From contig JAQTYU010000003.1 in the NCBI GenBank assembly GCA_028688145.1, forward strand, positions 62,001 to 126,000: a stretch of DNA of 64,000 bases, read 5' to 3'. Position 1 is the stretch's first letter. Each line of letters starts with the position of its first letter. The DNA is from Thiotrichaceae bacterium (GTDB lineage Bacteria > Pseudomonadota > Gammaproteobacteria > Beggiatoales > Beggiatoaceae). The translations under genes were made by a program, and so were the position numbers. Below the pieces are notes generated by a model, which worked only from the letters and a program-made list of their open reading frames with translations, searched no databases and was not told where the DNA came from. Positions 52,204 to 62,680 of the stretch are shown here, in pieces.

Positions 52204-52297
52204 GCGTAGGGTGTATAAGGCGTAGCCGCCATACACCTTACAATTTGAAACTTTATGCGCTCAAAGGTATATGGCGGCTACGCCTTATACACCCTAC
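52204..52297. repeat. Family C inverted-repeat element
   Basis: The best-preserved copy: left arm GCGTAGGGTGTATAAGGCGT through GCCGCCATACACC (52204-52236) and right arm GGTATATGGCGGCTACGCCT through ACACCCTAC (52266-52297), nearly exact complements with a 29-base loop. It sits 148 bases before valS. Confidence 0.75.
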
Positions 52298-52444
52298 TCC
52301 TAAAAGTCAAAAATCAGGTTTCAGTATCCTGTTAAATCTGAAAATCCCATAAATCCACATTCAGACCACAAGCATGGTCTTGCTATGAATGGATAATTGT
52401 CTATACTCTCTAATCTCAATTTTATCTGATAATCTGCTCAAATT

Positions 52445-55210
52445 ATGGAAAAAACCTACACCCCGCACGCTATCGAACAACATTGGTACGATATTTGGGA
52501 AAAAAATGGCTACTTTGCACCCAAGGGTGAAGGTCAGCCCTATTGCATCATGATTCCACCGCCCAATGTCACGGGCACCTTGCACATGGGTCATGCGTTT
52601 CAAGACACGCTGATGGACATTTTAACCCGCTACCATCGTATGCAAGGCGATAACACCTTGTGGCAACCCGGTACCGATCACGCAGGAATTGCCACGCAAA
52701 TGGTGGTCGAACGTCAATTAGGCGCGGAAAAATTAACCCGCCATGATTTGGGGCGTGATGCGTTTATCGAACGGGTGTGGGAATGGAAAGGCAAATCAGG
52801 CGGACAGATTACGCGCCAATTGCGCCGCATGGGCACTTCTCCCGACTGGGAACATGAACGTTTTACGATGGATGAAGGCTTGTCCCATGCAGTGCGTGAA
52901 GTGTTCATTCGTTTGCATGACGAAGGCTTAATTTATCGCGGCAAACGCTTGGTGAATTGGGACCCCGTGCTGCACACCGCCGTGTCTGACTTAGAAGTTA
53001 TCAGCGAAGAAGAAGACGGTTTCATGTGGCATTTGCGCTACCCGCTGACCGATGGTTCAGGCTCTTTAGTGGTGGCAACCACGCGCCCAGAAACTATGCT
53101 TGGCGATACCGCAGTCGCGGTGCATCCTGAAGACGAACGTTATCAGCACCTCATTGGCAAGCATTTAGAACTGCCCTTGACAGGGCGCAGAATTCCCATT
53201 ATTGGCGATGCGATTGTTGATCCTGCGTTTGGCACGGGCTGCGTAAAAATCACCCCCGCGCACGATTTCAACGACTACGCTACGGGGCAACGCAACGGCT
53301 TGCCAATGATCAATATTTTCACCGTCGATGCCAAAATCAATGAAAACGCGCCCAGCATTTACCGTGGGCTGGATCGTTTTGAAGCCCGCAAGCGCATCGT
53401 GGCAGATTTAGAGCAAGCGGGTTTGTTGGTCGAAATCAAACCGCACCGTTTACCCGTGCCGCGTGGCGACCGCACTAATGCCGTGATTGAACCTTTATTA
53501 ACCGATCAATGGTATGTGAAAGTTGCACCTTTGGCAGAAGCCGCGATTAAAGTGGTGGAAGAGGGGAAAATTCGTTTTATTCCTGAAAATTGGACGAAAA
53601 CTTATTACGAATGGATGCATAAAATTGAAGACTGGTGCATCAGTCGTCAAATTTGGTGGGGGCATCGCATTCCTGCGTGGTATGACGACAACGGGCAAAT
53701 TTACGTCGGCTACAATGAAGAACATGTACGCAGAAAATATCTGCTGGCTGACGACTTGCCTTTGCGCCAAGATGAAGACGTGCTCGATACGTGGTTTTCT
53801 TCTGCCTTATGGCCATTTTCAACTTTAGGCTGGCCTGACGACACCAAACGCCTGCACAGTTTTTATCCCACCAGTGTGCTGGTGACGGGCTTTGACATCA
53901 TTTTCTTCTGGGTGGCGCGGATGATTATGATGGGGATTAAATTTATTGGCGATGTGCCGTTCCGTGAAGTGTATATTCATGGTTTAGTGCGCGATGCTGA
54001 AGGACAAAAAATGTCCAAATCAAAGGGTAACGTATTGGACCCCTTGGATTTAATCGACGGCATTGATTTAGAAAGTTTGGTGGTGAAACGCACTTCAGGT
54101 TTAATGCAGCCCGAACAAGCTCCCAAAATCGAAAAGCAAACCCGCGCCCAATTCCCCAACGGGATTCCTTCGTTTGGCACGGACGCTTTACGCTTTACCT
54201 TCGCCGCCTTGGCTTCCACGGGGCGCGATATTCGTTTCGACATGGGGCGGATTGATGGTTATCGCAATTTCTGTAATAAATTATGGAATGCGACGCGCTA
54301 CGTGCTGATGAATACTGAAGGTAAGGACACGGGTTTGAATGCGCTACCTGTGGAATTGTCCTTGGGCGACCGCTGGATTCTTGCCTTGCAACAACAAGTG
54401 AGCCAAGAAATCAATCAACACATCGCCAACTATCGCTTTGATCTAGCAGCACAAACTCTGTATGAATTTACCTGGAATGAATATTGTGACTGGTATTTAG
54501 AATTTTCTAAACCCGTATTGCAAGACCCCAATTCCAGTGAAGCCGCGCAACGGGGCACACGTCGCACTTTGGTGCAGGTTTTAGAAAGTTTATTGCGCTT
54601 GCTGCACCCATTTATTCCGTACATCACCGAAGAACTTTGGCAAGCCGTCGCCCCGCTCGCAGGCAAACAAGGCGCGACCATAATGCAGCAACCTTACCCC
54701 ACGCTGCAAACTGAACTGGTGGATCAGGACGCACTGCAAGAAATTCAATGGGCAAAACAATTCATTTTAGGCGTGCGCCGCATTCGCTCTGAAATGGACA
54801 TTAATCCCTCGAAATTATTGCCGGTGTTATTGCAAAATGGCAGCGATTTAGACCAAACGCGTTTAGCCAAACATCAGCAAGTCGTGCGCAGTTTGGCGCG
54901 AATTGAAGCGATTACTTGGTTGAATAATGAGGACAATGCCCCCGAATCTGCCACCGCGTTGGTTGGGGAAATGCGCGTATTAATTCCTTTGGCGGGTTTG
55001 ATTGACAAAGAGGCAGAATTAAAGCGTCTTACCAAAGAAATCGAAAAAATCCGTAAAGATTATGATAAGTCGCTCGCGAAGCTGCAAAATCCGCAGTTTA
55101 CCGACCGTGCCCCCGCAGAAGTGGTGCAAAAAGAACAACAACGGGTTGCAGAAATGCAAGCCTCTATCAGCCAGTTAGAAAGCCAATTCACCAAGATTCA
55201 GGCGATTTAA
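52445..55210 (+). CDS. valS: Valine--tRNA ligase
   Basis: 921 residues. The HIGH motif appears as [20 protein letters not shown] as [12 protein letters not shown], and the tryptophan-rich [16 protein letters not shown] zinc-free core and the editing CP1 domain (about 190-330) are in place. The C-terminal tail from about 855 is a coiled coil that grips tRNA. It charges tRNA-Val and clears threonine errors. It is followed by a clean terminator at 55219. The holC gene that often precedes valS is absent. Confidence 0.97.
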   Translation: MEKTYTPHAIEQHWYDIWEKNGYFAPKGEGQPYCIMIPPPNVTGTLHMGHAFQDTLMDILTRYHRMQGDNTLWQPGTDHAGIATQMVVERQLGAEKLTRHDLGRDAFIERVWEWKGKSGGQITRQLRRMGTSPDWEHERFTMDEGLSHAVREVFIRLHDEGLIYRGKRLVNWDPVLHTAVSDLEVISEEEDGFMWHLRYPLTDGSGSLVVATTRPETMLGDTAVAVHPEDERYQHLIGKHLELPLTGRRIPIIGDAIVDPAFGTGCVKITPAHDFNDYATGQRNGLPMINIFTVDAKINENAPSIYRGLDRFEARKRIVADLEQAGLLVEIKPHRLPVPRGDRTNAVIEPLLTDQWYVKVAPLAEAAIKVVEEGKIRFIPENWTKTYYEWMHKIEDWCISRQIWWGHRIPAWYDDNGQIYVGYNEEHVRRKYLLADDLPLRQDEDVLDTWFSSALWPFSTLGWPDDTKRLHSFYPTSVLVTGFDIIFFWVARMIMMGIKFIGDVPFREVYIHGLVRDAEGQKMSKSKGNVLDPLDLIDGIDLESLVVKRTSGLMQPEQAPKIEKQTRAQFPNGIPSFGTDALRFTFAALASTGRDIRFDMGRIDGYRNFCNKLWNATRYVLMNTEGKDTGLNALPVELSLGDRWILALQQQVSQEINQHIANYRFDLAAQTLYEFTWNEYCDWYLEFSKPVLQDPNSSEAAQRGTRRTLVQVLESLLRLLHPFIPYITEELWQAVAPLAGKQGATIMQQPYPTLQTELVDQDALQEIQWAKQFILGVRRIRSEMDINPSKLLPVLLQNGSDLDQTRLAKHQQVVRSLARIEAITWLNNEDNAPESATALVGEMRVLIPLAGLIDKEAELKRLTKEIEKIRKDYDKSLAKLQNPQFTDRAPAEVVQKEQQRVAEMQASISQLESQFTKIQAI

Positions 55211-55218
55211 ACTACATT

Positions 55219-55257
55219 AAAAAAGCCCAGCGCTAGTAAATATAGTTGGGCTTTTTT
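55219..55257 (+). terminator. Intrinsic terminator of valS
   Basis: AAAAAAGCCCA (55219-55229) and its complement TGGGCTTTTTT (55247-55257) form an 11-pair stem ending in a T-run, nine bases after the valS stop codon. Confidence 0.85.
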
Positions 55258-55402
55258 AATGGTTTTGTTGCAAAACTGGATTCATTTCTTTGCTTCTTTA
55301 GCACTACCAATTTTACAAGGTAGAAAAAATCCAATTTCCCCAATGTTGCGACGCAGCACAGGCTTCAGCTTGGTAAAATTCGCAAATTGAATGCTTTATG
55401 TA

Positions 55403-55920
55403 ACCTGAGTTCGGTATAAGCGATTGGAATAAAGGAATCAAATCCTTTTTAGCAATATTCAAGGAGGGTAATTTATCCTGATAAGAATAAGCGACCAAAC
55501 CTGCAACAATATTAATCATATAATTGTTTAGTGAACGATGCCACGAGTGTTCTAGCTTAAAAATATTTTTCAATGGGTCATTAATAGTTTCTATAATACA
55601 ACGCTTACGTAACAAGAGCTTATCAAAAGCGGCTAGTATTCTAGGCTTCATGTTTTTCTTTAAGGTGGTAATCAGTTCTATTAAAGTTTTTCAAGCTATT
55701 CGGAACAGGCTTTCTATAAAAGCAATCCCATTCCCTGTGGCGCAACGGCTTTTCATAAAGAAAGTCAGTGGAATCAAGATGTCAGGTAAAAGCTCAATGA
55801 ACCGATTGTAGGAGACAAGCTTCGGAAATGCTTGAGACAGATGTTGATGACGGGTGTAAAACCATATAATCGTGTTAAATTCATGGTAGGCAAGCTCATT
55901 GAGAATTATGAAATGTAGAG
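55403..55920 (-). pseudogene. IS982-family transposase, internally deleted
   Basis: Reading leftward from about 55920: FPKLVSYNRFIELLPDILIP, then CATGNGIAFIESLFR, a stop codon, then LITTLKKNMKPRILAAF, DKLLLRKRCIIETINDPLKN and a HSWHRSLNNYMINIVAGLVA segment. These are the start and the end of an IS982 transposase; the middle, with most of the catalytic core, is gone. The final frame runs through the inverted repeat into flanking DNA up to 55313. Confidence 0.8.
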
Positions 55921-55975
55921 ACTTTATATTTTCTCAGATTTTATTCAGCTTGCCTTCCTTATCCCGAACTCAGGT
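55403..55975 (-). mobile_element. Internally deleted IS982-family element with target duplication
   Basis: The ends carry inverted repeats (ACCTGAGTTCGG at 55403-55414 and CCGAACTCAGGT at 55964-55975). Both sides are bordered by the direct repeat TATGTA (55397-55402 and 55976-55981), a plausible target duplication. At 573 bases, the element is about half the length of a full IS982. The minus strand carries transposase pieces in two segments. Confidence 0.75.
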
Positions 55976-56025
55976 TATGTAGCAAAACAGAATGCGGGAA
56001 TAATTAAGCTTGTTGTCTCCACCTG

Positions 56026-56055
56026 CGTTCACCCCTTTGAAAAAGGGGGTGAACG
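56026..56055. repeat. Family B-type hairpin
   Basis: CGTTCACCCC, a TTTGAAAAA loop and GGGGGTGAACG form a ten-pair stem with one bulged G. It is the family B core with extended complementary ends, and lies downstream of trpA. Confidence 0.65.
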
Positions 56056-56085
56056 GCACTAAACCTGAGAATAAAACAAATCCCT

Positions 56086-56124
56086 AAAAACAAAAAGTCC
56101 CCACTTTTTTCAAAGTGAGGACTT
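56086..56124 (-). terminator. Intrinsic terminator of trpA
   Basis: On the minus strand, AAGTCCTCACTTT, a short A-rich loop, AAAGTGGGGACTT and then TTTGTTTTT: a stem with a small internal mismatch followed by a T-rich tract. It begins 33 bases after the trpA stop. Confidence 0.75.
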
Positions 56125-56156
56125 GATGCTAAATCTTCAAAAATACCTTAAACAGT

Positions 56157-56957
56157 TTATAAACTGTCCATTGCATCCCGTAATTCTTTAATAAAACTGC
56201 GGCTGGTACTTAAAATCTCGCTCGGCTCACAATCTGCCAAACGTTGCACCAAAGCACTGCCCACAATCACCGCATCACTGATTTGCGCACAAGCTCGCGC
56301 CGTCACTGCATCCCGAATCCCAAAACCCACCGCCAAGGGCAGTTCTGTGTATTGCCGAATTTCATCCAGCTTTTTCGAGACCGCATCAGTGTCAATATTG
56401 GCACTGCCCGTGACTCCTTTCAGCGACACATAATATAAATAACCTTCCGCTTGTGCCGCGATGTGCTGAATGCGTTGTGGGGTGGTGGTGGGTGCAATCA
56501 AGAAAATGGCAGATAAATTATGCGCCCGCAATAAAGTCACCAACTCGCTGGCTTCTTCGGGGGGCAAATCAACGGTTAAAACTCCATCAACCCCTGCATG
56601 ATGTGCTGCTTGTGCAAAATGTGCGTACCCCATAATTTCCACAGGATTTAAATATCCCATTAATACTACAGGGGTTATGTCATCGGTTTTACGAAATTCT
56701 TGTACCATATCAATCACATGATGCAAGCGCGTCCCCGCTGCAACAGCACGCTCGCTGGCACGTTGAATCACCGTCCCATCTGCCATCGGGTCAGAAAAAG
56801 GTACGCCCAATTCCAACACATCTGCCCCAGCAGCCACTAAAGCGTGCATCAAGGGAACTGTGATTTGGGGATTGGGATCGCCCGCAGTAATAAAGGGAAT
56901 CAAAGCCTTGCGTTTTTTGGCGCGCAGCGTATCAAAACAGTCAGCTAAGCGGTTCAT
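56157..56957 (-). CDS. trpA: Tryptophan synthase alpha subunit
   Basis: 266 residues from the ATG at 56957; an ATG 12 bases further upstream gives four more residues. The catalytic Glu is in [20 protein letters not shown] and the catalytic Asp in [14 protein letters not shown]; the phosphate-binding GFGIRD loop is also present. TrpA splits indole-3-glycerol phosphate and channels indole to TrpB. trpB and trpF, its usual operon mates, are not here; instead it follows the fab cluster, 33 bases after fabF, in the same direction. Confidence 0.95.
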   Translation of the reverse strand: MNRLADCFDTLRAKKRKALIPFITAGDPNPQITVPLMHALVAAGADVLELGVPFSDPMADGTVIQRASERAVAAGTRLHHVIDMVQEFRKTDDITPVVLMGYLNPVEIMGYAHFAQAAHHAGVDGVLTVDLPPEEASELVTLLRAHNLSAIFLIAPTTTPQRIQHIAAQAEGYLYYVSLKGVTGSANIDTDAVSKKLDEIRQYTELPLAVGFGIRDAVTARACAQISDAVIVGSALVQRLADCEPSEILSTSRSFIKELRDAMDSL

Positions 56958-56990
56958 AGCGGGTATCATTTCGCAAAAGGGCAGTCGTCA

Positions 56991-58232
56991 TTAACTCAGG
57001 CGTTTAAACACCAAAGTGCCATTCGTACCACCGAATCCAAAGGAATTCGAGATTGCAATATTTAATTGCTGTTGGCGTGCCGTGTGTGGCACATAATCGA
57101 GATCACATTGCGGATCAGGATTATCTAAATTAATCGTTGCAGGAATAACGCTTTCATACAAACTTAAAATCGTAAATACGGCTTCAACGCCGCCCGCCGC
57201 CCCTAATAAATGTCCCGTCATCGATTTGGTCGAACTGACAGGAATTTTATAAGCATGATCGGCAAACGCGCCTTTAATTGCCAAAGTTTCAGCAATATCG
57301 CCCGCTGGGGTTGAAGTGCCATGTGCATTAATATAATCCACTTGTTCAGGATTAACCCCTGCATCACGTAACGCATTCATCATACAACGTTTTGCGCCTT
57401 CACCATCGGCGGGTGGCAAAGTCATGTGATAAGCATCGCTGCTCATCCCAGAGCCGATAAGTTCGGCATAAATTCTTGCACCACGCTGTTTCGCGTGTTC
57501 ATATTCTTCTAAAACTACGACCCCTGCGCCATCACCGAGTACAAAACCATCACGGTCTTTATCCCAAGGACGACTGGCAGCTTCTGGATTGTCATTGCGC
57601 GTGGACAACGCACGAGCGGCAGCAAAACCACCTAAACCCATGGGCGAGGTTGCCATTTCCGCACCGCCTGCAATCATCACATCCGCATCGCCATATTGAA
57701 TCAAACGGGCGGCATTGCCAATACTGTGCGTGCCCGTAGAACAGGCAGTCACAATCGCATAACTTGGGCCTTTCAATCCATATTTAACAGACAAATTGCC
57801 CGAAATCATATTGATAATATTGCTCGGCACAAAGAAGGGGGAAATTTTACGCGCCCCACCTTGCAAATAAATCAGGTGTCCTTTCTCAATCCCAGGTAAA
57901 CCCCCAATCCCAGAACCAATGGAAACACCAATGCGCTCTGCATTTTCAGGCGTGATTTCAAGTCCTGCATCTTCAATCGCTTCAACGCCTGCCGCGATCC
58001 CATAATGGATGAAAGGGTCCATTTTTTTAGCTTCTTTAGGGGCTAAAAATTGGTAAATGTCAAAACCTTTAATTGCGCCGCCGAATTGGCTTGAAAAGCC
58101 CGACACATCAAATTCGGTAATACGACCGATGCCGCTTTTACCCGCTAAAATATTTGCCCAACTATCCTTAACATTTAGCCCAACAGGGGAAATTACGCCA
58201 AGCCCTGTGATAACGACGCGTCTTTTACTCAC
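56991..58232 (-). CDS. fabF: Beta-ketoacyl-ACP synthase II
   Basis: 413 residues. The Cys-His-His triad is visible: Cys164 in [10 protein letters not shown], the first His in [12 protein letters not shown], and the second in [17 protein letters not shown] extends acyl-ACP chains and makes cis-vaccenate at low temperature. The start is GTG at 58232. Together with acpP just upstream it forms the classical end of the fab cluster, with a hairpin between the two genes. The pabC-mltG genes that usually come next are replaced by trpA. Confidence 0.96.
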   Translation of the reverse strand: MSKRRVVITGLGVISPVGLNVKDSWANILAGKSGIGRITEFDVSGFSSQFGGAIKGFDIYQFLAPKEAKKMDPFIHYGIAAGVEAIEDAGLEITPENAERIGVSIGSGIGGLPGIEKGHLIYLQGGARKISPFFVPSNIINMISGNLSVKYGLKGPSYAIVTACSTGTHSIGNAARLIQYGDADVMIAGGAEMATSPMGLGGFAAARALSTRNDNPEAASRPWDKDRDGFVLGDGAGVVVLEEYEHAKQRGARIYAELIGSGMSSDAYHMTLPPADGEGAKRCMMNALRDAGVNPEQVDYINAHGTSTPAGDIAETLAIKGAFADHAYKIPVSSTKSMTGHLLGAAGGVEAVFTILSLYESVIPATINLDNPDPQCDLDYVPHTARQQQLNIAISNSFGFGGTNGTLVFKRLS

Positions 58233-58252
58233 GATGCTCTATCCTGATAAAC

Positions 58253-58276
58253 AAAAGGTCGGTTCCCCGACCTTTT
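58253..58276 (-). terminator. Hairpin between acpP and fabF
   Basis: AAAAGGTCGG, loop GGAA, CCGACCTTTT: a perfect ten-pair stem which on the minus strand runs on into GTTT. It is placed between the acpP stop and the fabF start, so it could act as a partial terminator or as an mRNA 3' protector that gives more acpP than fabF transcript. Confidence 0.65.
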
Positions 58277-58300
58277 GAATTTACACCATTGACCACAAGC

Positions 58301-58537
58301 TTATACTTGGGCTTTGGTAATATAATCGATTGCTTGTTGCACGGTCGTGATTTTTTCTGCTTCTTCGTCAGGAATTTCACAGCCAAATTCTTCTTCCAAA
58401 GCCATAACTAATTCAACGGTGTCGAGAGAATCTGCACCTAAATCATCGATAAAAGAAGAGGCATTTTTGACTTCTTCTTCTTTAACGCCTAATTGTTCGA
58501 TAACAATCTTTTTGACGCGTTCTTCAATGCTACTCAT
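58301..58537 (-). CDS. acpP: Acyl carrier protein
   Basis: 78 residues, strongly acidic, with the phosphopantetheine serine in [20 protein letters not shown] (Ser37). ACP holds growing acyl chains on its 4'-phosphopantetheine arm for all enzymes of the cluster. GGAGGA precedes the ATG. It lies between fabG (96 bases upstream) and fabF. Confidence 0.98.
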   Translation of the reverse strand: MSSIEERVKKIVIEQLGVKEEEVKNASSFIDDLGADSLDTVELVMALEEEFGCEIPDEEAEKITTVQQAIDYITKAQV

Positions 58538-58633
58538 AACAGATTATCCTCCAGGATATTTAAAAAGCAGCGTGGCTGCCATTCTCAAAGGTTAGAAACA
58601 CTTCCACAGAAAACTGCATCGGGCTTTACCCGT

Positions 58634-59377
58634 TTATGGCATGAACATGCCGCCATTGACGTGTAAAGTTTCTCCCGTTATATATGCCGCAGCAGGGGAA
58701 GCTAAAAATGCCACTGCGGCAGCAATATCTTCAACCGAGCCAGCACGACCGAGGGGAATTTGCTGCAATAAAGCGGTACGCTGTGCTTCGGGTAAAGCAT
58801 GCGTCATATCGGTTGCAATAAATCCGGGGGCAAGATTATTCACCGTGATGCCCCGACTGCCCACTTCTTTGGCGAGCGATTTACTGAAGGCAATCACGCC
58901 CGCTTTGGCGGCGGCATAATTTGCCTGTCCAGCGTTGCCTGTCAAGCCTACCACAGAAGTTAGGGTAATAATACGCCCGTGCCGCGCTTTCATCATTGCC
59001 TTCACACAGGCTTTAGACAAGCGATAAACCGCCGTTAAATTAGTATTAATCACGCTGTCCCAATCTTCATCTTTCATGCGAATCAGCAAATTATCACGGG
59101 TGATTGCGGCATTATTCACCAAAATACTGGGCATGTGTTTATCAAGACTGGCAAGCAGCGCGTTGATTGAATCCACCGAAGAAGCATCTAAAACTTTACC
59201 CTCGCCTGCAAAACCTGCGGCGTGCAAATATTCGGTAATGCCCGCAGCACCTGCTTCCGTGGTTGCGGTGCCGATAACCGTTGCGCCAGCGGCTGCCAAA
59301 CTTAAGGCAATGCCTTTTCCAATGCCACGGCTTGCGCCCGTCACTAAAGCAATTTCACCTGTCAACTCGATTTTCAC
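58634..59377 (-). CDS. fabG: 3-oxoacyl-ACP reductase
   Basis: 247 residues. NADPH-binding loop TGASRGIGKGIALSL, NNAAITRDNLL, catalytic Ser in TLTSVVGLTG and Tyr/Lys in YAAAKAGVIAFS define FabG; the C-terminal YITGETLHVNGGMFM is also typical. It reduces 3-ketoacyl-ACP, the first reductive step of chain elongation. GTG start with GGAG upstream, five bases after the fabD stop, so translation is coupled. Confidence 0.97.
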   Translation of the reverse strand: MKIELTGEIALVTGASRGIGKGIALSLAAAGATVIGTATTEAGAAGITEYLHAAGFAGEGKVLDASSVDSINALLASLDKHMPSILVNNAAITRDNLLIRMKDEDWDSVINTNLTAVYRLSKACVKAMMKARHGRIITLTSVVGLTGNAGQANYAAAKAGVIAFSKSLAKEVGSRGITVNNLAPGFIATDMTHALPEAQRTALLQQIPLGRAGSVEDIAAAVAFLASPAAAYITGETLHVNGGMFMP

Positions 59378-59382
59378 GCGCC

Positions 59383-60318
59383 TTACTCCATTGCCTTAAT
59401 CGCGGCTTCTAAGCCTGCAACATCGCTAAGATTATAAGTATTCATCGATTTTACAATGCGTTTGTTCAAGCCGACGAGCACTTTTCCTGCGCCACATTCT
59501 ACAACAGTCTCGACCCCTTGTGCAGCGATTGCGTTAATGGTTTCAACCCAACGCACAGGATGATAGATTTGCGCCGCCAAAGCTTCACGAATTTCTGACG
59601 CTTGCGTTTTTGCAGTTATATCGACGTTGTGCAAAATTGGCACTTTCGGGGCTTGGAAACTGACTTCCGCTAAACGCTTAGCCATGTTATCCGCTGCGGG
59701 ACGCATTAAACTGCAATGCACAGGCACACTAATCGGCAATAAAATTGCGCGTTTTGCCCCCATTGCCTTGGCGGCTTCCATACTGCGTTCAACCGCCGCT
59801 TTATGCCCTGCAATCACCACTTGGGCGGGCGCATTAAAATTCACCGCCGTGACCACTTCGCCTTGCGCAGATTGAGCGCAGGCAGCAATCACTTGTTCAT
59901 CGTCTAAGCCTAAAATCGCAGCCACCGCGCCCACGCCAGCCGCCACCGCCGCTTGCATGAATTGCCCACGGGCTTGCGCCAAACCAACCGCATCTTTAAA
60001 ACTGACGGATTCAGCACAAACCAAAGCACTGTATTCACCAAAACTGTGCCCTGCCATGACTTGAGGCATTGCGCCACCCAATTCACGCCACACCCGCCAA
60101 ATCGCAACGCTGGCGGCTAATAATGCAGGTTGGGTTTTATCAGTTTGATTTAATGCGTCTTCTGGACCTTCTTGGCAAAGTTTCCATAAATCATAGCCTA
60201 AGACTTCAGAGGCTTCGGCAAAAGTTGCGGCAACCACGGGAAAACGTGCGGCAAGCTCGGCAAGCATTCCGACGGATTGAGAGCCTTGACCGGGAAAGAT
60301 AAATGCGAATGTGTGCAT
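59383..60318 (-). CDS. fabD: Malonyl-CoA:ACP transacylase
   Basis: 311 residues. FIFPGQGSQSVGM opens the protein, the active serine is Ser92 in AGHSFGEYSALV, and the catalytic His and substrate Arg are in VPVHCSLMRPA and QARGQFMQ. FabD loads malonate onto ACP. It lies 179 bases from fabH, a wider gap than elsewhere in the cluster, which contains a small hairpin (AAGGGATA-AGT-TATCCCTT, 60369-60388). Confidence 0.97.
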   Translation of the reverse strand: MHTFAFIFPGQGSQSVGMLAELAARFPVVAATFAEASEVLGYDLWKLCQEGPEDALNQTDKTQPALLAASVAIWRVWRELGGAMPQVMAGHSFGEYSALVCAESVSFKDAVGLAQARGQFMQAAVAAGVGAVAAILGLDDEQVIAACAQSAQGEVVTAVNFNAPAQVVIAGHKAAVERSMEAAKAMGAKRAILLPISVPVHCSLMRPAADNMAKRLAEVSFQAPKVPILHNVDITAKTQASEIREALAAQIYHPVRWVETINAIAAQGVETVVECGAGKVLVGLNKRIVKSMNTYNLSDVAGLEAAIKAME

Positions 60319-60497
60319 ACGATGCCTACTTAATTCAGAGTATTTTTATTTAAAGTGCGCATTCAGACAAGGGATAAGTTATCCCTTTCGAAATAGCAAA
60401 CAACGGGTATTTTGCAACAGAATCAAGTTGCTTGAACAGGGAGCGCGGGCGCGTCTCCCCAATAGCCTGATAGAATTTATTCAGAAAAAACCATGCG

Positions 60498-61460
60498 TTA
60501 ATATTTCACCAACGCCGCACCCCAAGTAAATCCGCCCCCAATCGCTTCCAGCAATAAGGTTTGTCCGCGTTGAATACGCCCGTCACGCACCCCAATATCC
60601 AGCGCGAGCGGTACGGAAGCGGCGGAAGTGTTGCCGTGTTCGGGCACAGTGACAATCACTTTTTCCATGGGTAATTTTAATTTTTTTGCAGTCGCATTGA
60701 TGATGCGAATATTAGCTTGATGCGGCACCAACCAATCAATATCACTGTCTTGTAAATTATTTGCACTTAAAGCTTCATCCACCACACTGCTTAAAGCATT
60801 GACGGCAAATTTAAATACTTCCGTACCGTGCATTTTAGTGAAACCATCGCCATTGACAATTTTGCCACCCGACACCGTGCCAGGCACACATAAAGCTTCA
60901 TTATATTTGCCGTCGGCGTGCAAATGCGTGGACAATACGCCCGCTTCTTCGCTGGCTTCTAAAATCACCGCGCCCGCGCCATCACCAAATAACACGCAAG
61001 TGTTGCGATCTGACCAGTCTAAAATCCGCGAATAAGTTTCAGCTCCGACTACTAAAGCGCGTTTCACCGTGCCACTGCGAATGAACTTGTCAGCAATACT
61101 AAACGCAAATAAAAAACCACTGCACACCGCTTGCACGTCAAACGCTGCCGCGCCTGAATTGCCGAGGCGAGCTTGTAATAAACAGGCAGTGCTGGGATAA
61201 ATTTTGTCGGGCGTGGTCGTGCCCAAGATGATTAAATCAATATCTTCAGGGCGACAATTTGCCATTTCCATGGCGCGACGGGCGGCATGTTCTGCCATGT
61301 CGCAAGTGCCTTCCCCTTCGGCGACAATGTGGCGTTGTCGAATACCCGTGCGTTCCATAATCCACGCATCGGTGGTTGCCACCATTTTTTCTAAATCGGT
61401 ATTGTATAAAATTTTTTCAGGTAAATAGCTACCCGTGCCTGCAATCCGAGAATAAATCAC
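60498..61460 (-). CDS. fabH: Beta-ketoacyl-ACP synthase III
   Basis: 320 residues. Catalytic triad: Cys113 in [11 protein letters not shown], His in [11 protein letters not shown] and Asn in [18 protein letters not shown] condenses acetyl-CoA with malonyl-ACP, starting fatty-acid synthesis. The start is a GTG whose first bases overlap the plsX stop (GTGA), so the two genes are translationally coupled. Its order with plsX and fabD is standard for gammaproteobacteria. Confidence 0.97.
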   Translation of the reverse strand: MIYSRIAGTGSYLPEKILYNTDLEKMVATTDAWIMERTGIRQRHIVAEGEGTCDMAEHAARRAMEMANCRPEDIDLIILGTTTPDKIYPSTACLLQARLGNSGAAAFDVQAVCSGFLFAFSIADKFIRSGTVKRALVVGAETYSRILDWSDRNTCVLFGDGAGAVILEASEEAGVLSTHLHADGKYNEALCVPGTVSGGKIVNGDGFTKMHGTEVFKFAVNALSSVVDEALSANNLQDSDIDWLVPHQANIRIINATAKKLKLPMEKVIVTVPEHGNTSAASVPLALDIGVRDGRIQRGQTLLLEAIGGGFTWGAALVKY

Positions 61461-62482
61461 CCTACCCGCCTTTCTTCATTCAATAAAGTCGTTAATTGAC
61501 TACTAATGCGGGCTGGCACATTATTCCGTACCTCGACCACAGCTTCCCGAATGGCCTGTGCAAAAGCAACAACATCGGCACCGCCATGACTTTTAATCAC
61601 AATCCCGCGTAATCCTAACAAACTTGCACCGTTATAGTGGCGGGGGTCAATTCTTTTGCGTAAATGTTTTAACACAGGTAAGGAAATCAAACCTGCTAAG
61701 CGTGAAAATAAATTGCGGTTAAAGCTTTGTTTGACATAATGACTGAGCATTTTCGCCACGCCTTCGGTGGTTTTAAGTGCCACGTTACCGACGAAGCCAT
61801 CACAAACCACGACATCGACTGTGCCTTTGAAAATGTCATCACCTTCAATATAACCAATATAATTAATTGAACTTTTGGCTAATAAACGCGAGGTTTCTTT
61901 AACGCATTCATTGCCTTTGATTTCTTCTTCGCCAATATTCAGCAAGCCGACGCGGGGATTGGGAATATTATCCACCGCACTGCTCAGCACCGAACCCATC
62001 AGCGCAAATTGAAATAATTGTTGAGGAGTTGAATCGACGTTTGCACCCAAATCCAACATGTGGGTGTGCCCCGTCACTGTGGGCAAGGCTGAAATAATCG
62101 CGGGGCGATCAATGCCGTCCAAAGTTTTGAGCACATAACGCGCGGTTGCCATCAAAGCACCTGTGTTGCCTGCGCTGACACAGGCATCCGCTTGTTGTTC
62201 TTTGACTAAATTAATAGCGACCCGCATTGAAGAATCTTTCTTATTGCGTAAGGCACGAGAAGGCGATTCATCCATTTCCACGAGTTGTGACGCATGGTAA
62301 ATTGATAAACGCTGAAAGATCGAAGTGGGGGGATGTCCAATCGCTTGTTTTAAAATCACCTCATCGCCCACAAGAATTAATTGCAGATCAGGCTGTTCTG
62401 CTAACACTTGTAAGGCGGCGGGCACAGCCACTGACACCCCGTGATCTCCGCTCATGGCATCCAAGGCAATGCGGGGAATCAA
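61457..62482 (-). CDS. plsX: Phosphate acyltransferase PlsX
   Basis: 341 residues. [57 protein letters not shown] and [19 protein letters not shown] are all typical. PlsX makes acyl-phosphate from acyl-ACP, the donor for PlsY in phosphatidic acid synthesis. The start is TTG at 62482, three bases after the rpmF stop, with AAGGAAG inside the end of rpmF serving as ribosome-binding site. The ATG at the tenth codon is too late, since it would cut the first strand. Confidence 0.96.
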   Translation of the reverse strand: MIPRIALDAMSGDHGVSVAVPAALQVLAEQPDLQLILVGDEVILKQAIGHPPTSIFQRLSIYHASQLVEMDESPSRALRNKKDSSMRVAINLVKEQQADACVSAGNTGALMATARYVLKTLDGIDRPAIISALPTVTGHTHMLDLGANVDSTPQQLFQFALMGSVLSSAVDNIPNPRVGLLNIGEEEIKGNECVKETSRLLAKSSINYIGYIEGDDIFKGTVDVVVCDGFVGNVALKTTEGVAKMLSHYVKQSFNRNLFSRLAGLISLPVLKHLRKRIDPRHYNGASLLGLRGIVIKSHGGADVVAFAQAIREAVVEVRNNVPARISSQLTTLLNEERRVG

Positions 62483-62485
62483 GGT

Positions 62486-62665
62486 TTAGTCTTCCTTGGT
62501 GCTGATGACTTTACGTCCTTTGTAATAACCATCACGGCTGACGTGATGACGTAAATGAACTTCACCGCTGGTGGGTTCAATTGACAAACAAGGTGCTGTC
62601 AACGCATCGTGAGAGCGACGCATATCACGCTTGGAGCGGGTTTTACGGTTCTGTTGTACGGCCAT
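62486..62665 (-). CDS. rpmF: 50S ribosomal protein L32
   Basis: 59 residues translated directly from the minus strand: [20 protein letters not shown] at the start, [14 protein letters not shown] near the end. This is the standard L32 sequence; it is short and basic. A GGAGAT site lies seven bases before the ATG. The order yceD-rpmF-plsX is conserved across bacteria. The zinc-binding cysteine pairs of some L32 forms are absent (one Cys only), so this is the non-zinc type. Confidence 0.97.
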   Translation of the reverse strand: MAVQQNRKTRSKRDMRRSHDALTAPCLSIEPTSGEVHLRHHVSRDGYYKGRKVISTKED

Positions 62666-62680
62666 TTAAATATCTCCGAG

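Noticed and set aside
55261-55312. GGTTTTGTTGCAAAAC near valS as an IS6-like end
   Set aside because: The similarity is short and no partner end or transposase is present.
55524-55811. Plus-strand frame of 95 codons
   Set aside because: It is antisense to the decayed IS982 transposase and has no domain.
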